Source: UBA6183 sp046314755 (GTDB lineage: Bacteria; Bacteroidota; Bacteroidia; UKL13-3). From it: 14,831 nucleotides of DNA. Location of the stretch: NCBI GenBank assembly GCA_046314755.1, contig JBKDBG010000117.1, positions 1 to 14,831 on the forward strand, given 5' to 3'. This document shows, one piece after another, positions 14,596-14,831 of the stretch; the first letter of the stretch is position 1, and the number at the start of each line of letters is the position of its first letter. The position numbers and the translations under genes were made by a program. The notes under the pieces are model-generated. The model had not been told where the DNA came from and made no database searches. It worked only from the letters and a program-made list of their open reading frames with translations.

Positions 14596-14831
14596 GGTAA
14601 ACTTAGCGTAACAAAAAAATAATACCCCAAAAGTGTTTTAAAAACACAACTTGCGGGTAAACAGGTTTAAAAAAGTAAGCTAAAAATTTACTTTAATGTG
14701 GCGTTTTGTTAAACAAAAAACCCATAAAAACGCGGCAAAATGTGGTTGAATACCACCCTAAAAATAGAACATACAGAGACAAAAATTATAAACCTACAGG
14801 GATTCGCCCTGTAACATTTAAGATGTAAAAA
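14596..14831. other. Gene-free, hairpin-rich tail of the window
   Basis: I see no credible coding frame on either strand. The stretch is AT-rich and contains several short inverted repeats: GTGTTTT/AAAACAC (14633-14647), AAAGTAA/TTACTTT (14672-14694), GCGTTTT/AAAACGC (14701-14733), which overlaps an alternative TTTTGTT/AACAAAA (14704-14718), GTGGT/ACCAC (14742-14756) and TACAGGG/CCCTGTA (14795-14813). It may be the leader of the next gene or an untranslated structured RNA. Short AT-only repeats are expected by chance in such sequence. Confidence 0.45.
14795..14813. repeat. GC-containing inverted repeat near window end
   Basis: TACAGGG and CCCTGTA are perfect complements around ATTCG. It is the most GC-rich small hairpin in the tail. 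No T tract follows on plus, so it is not a terminator in that direction; it could be a leader hairpin of a downstream gene. Confidence 0.5.

Noticed and set aside
1..14831. CRISPR arrays, tRNA/rRNA genes, insertion sequences or phage genes
   Set aside because: No spaced direct repeats, tRNA-like cloverleaf, rRNA sequence, transposase or integrase motif was seen on either strand.

Overview
The window comes from a member of the Bacteroidota with a moderately AT-rich chromosome. Three things point there. A full-length SprA (the giant outer-membrane translocon barrel of the type IX secretion system, T9SS) lies directly behind ruvA. There is an N-terminal CarboxypepD_reg-like plus plug TonB-dependent receptor. 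Promoters fit the Bacteroidota pattern TTG-N19-TAnnTTTG, and start codons lack Shine-Dalgarno sequences. The exact family cannot be fixed from this stretch; SprA implies T9SS secretion and possibly gliding.

Layout. 1-1991, minus strand: the start of a TonB-dependent receptor (cut by the window edge), a metallo-beta-lactamase-fold hydrolase of the glyoxalase II/YcbL type, and a small exported YwqK/MORN-like repeat protein. 2052-9908, plus strand: ruvA and sprA, in the same reading frame and separated by one TGA. 9914-10339, minus strand: a GNAT acetyltransferase converging on sprA. 10402-12419, plus strand: class I fructose-bisphosphate aldolase (fbaB) and acetyl-CoA carboxylase beta subunit (accD), separated by a strong terminator. 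12470-13993, minus strand: a B12-binding radical SAM protein with a DUF4070-type C-terminus. 14212-14487, plus strand: rpsO. 14596-14831: a gene-free, hairpin-rich tail.

The genes are mostly housekeeping (Holliday-junction processing, central carbon metabolism, fatty-acid initiation, ribosome) mixed with envelope functions (T9SS translocon, TonB receptor, exported repeat protein). No mobile element, CRISPR array, tRNA or rRNA was seen, and nothing looks like a recently acquired island.

No clear new multi-gene system is visible. The best leads are smaller: a perfect 18-bp palindrome that forms -7 boxes on both strands between the GNAT and fbaB genes; four neighbouring genes (receptor, YwqK-like, ruvA, sprA) that all appear to use GTG or TTG starts; the ruvA/sprA junction; a Lys-then-Glu charged block in SprA; an orphan B12-radical SAM enzyme of unknown substrate; and the structured region after rpsO.
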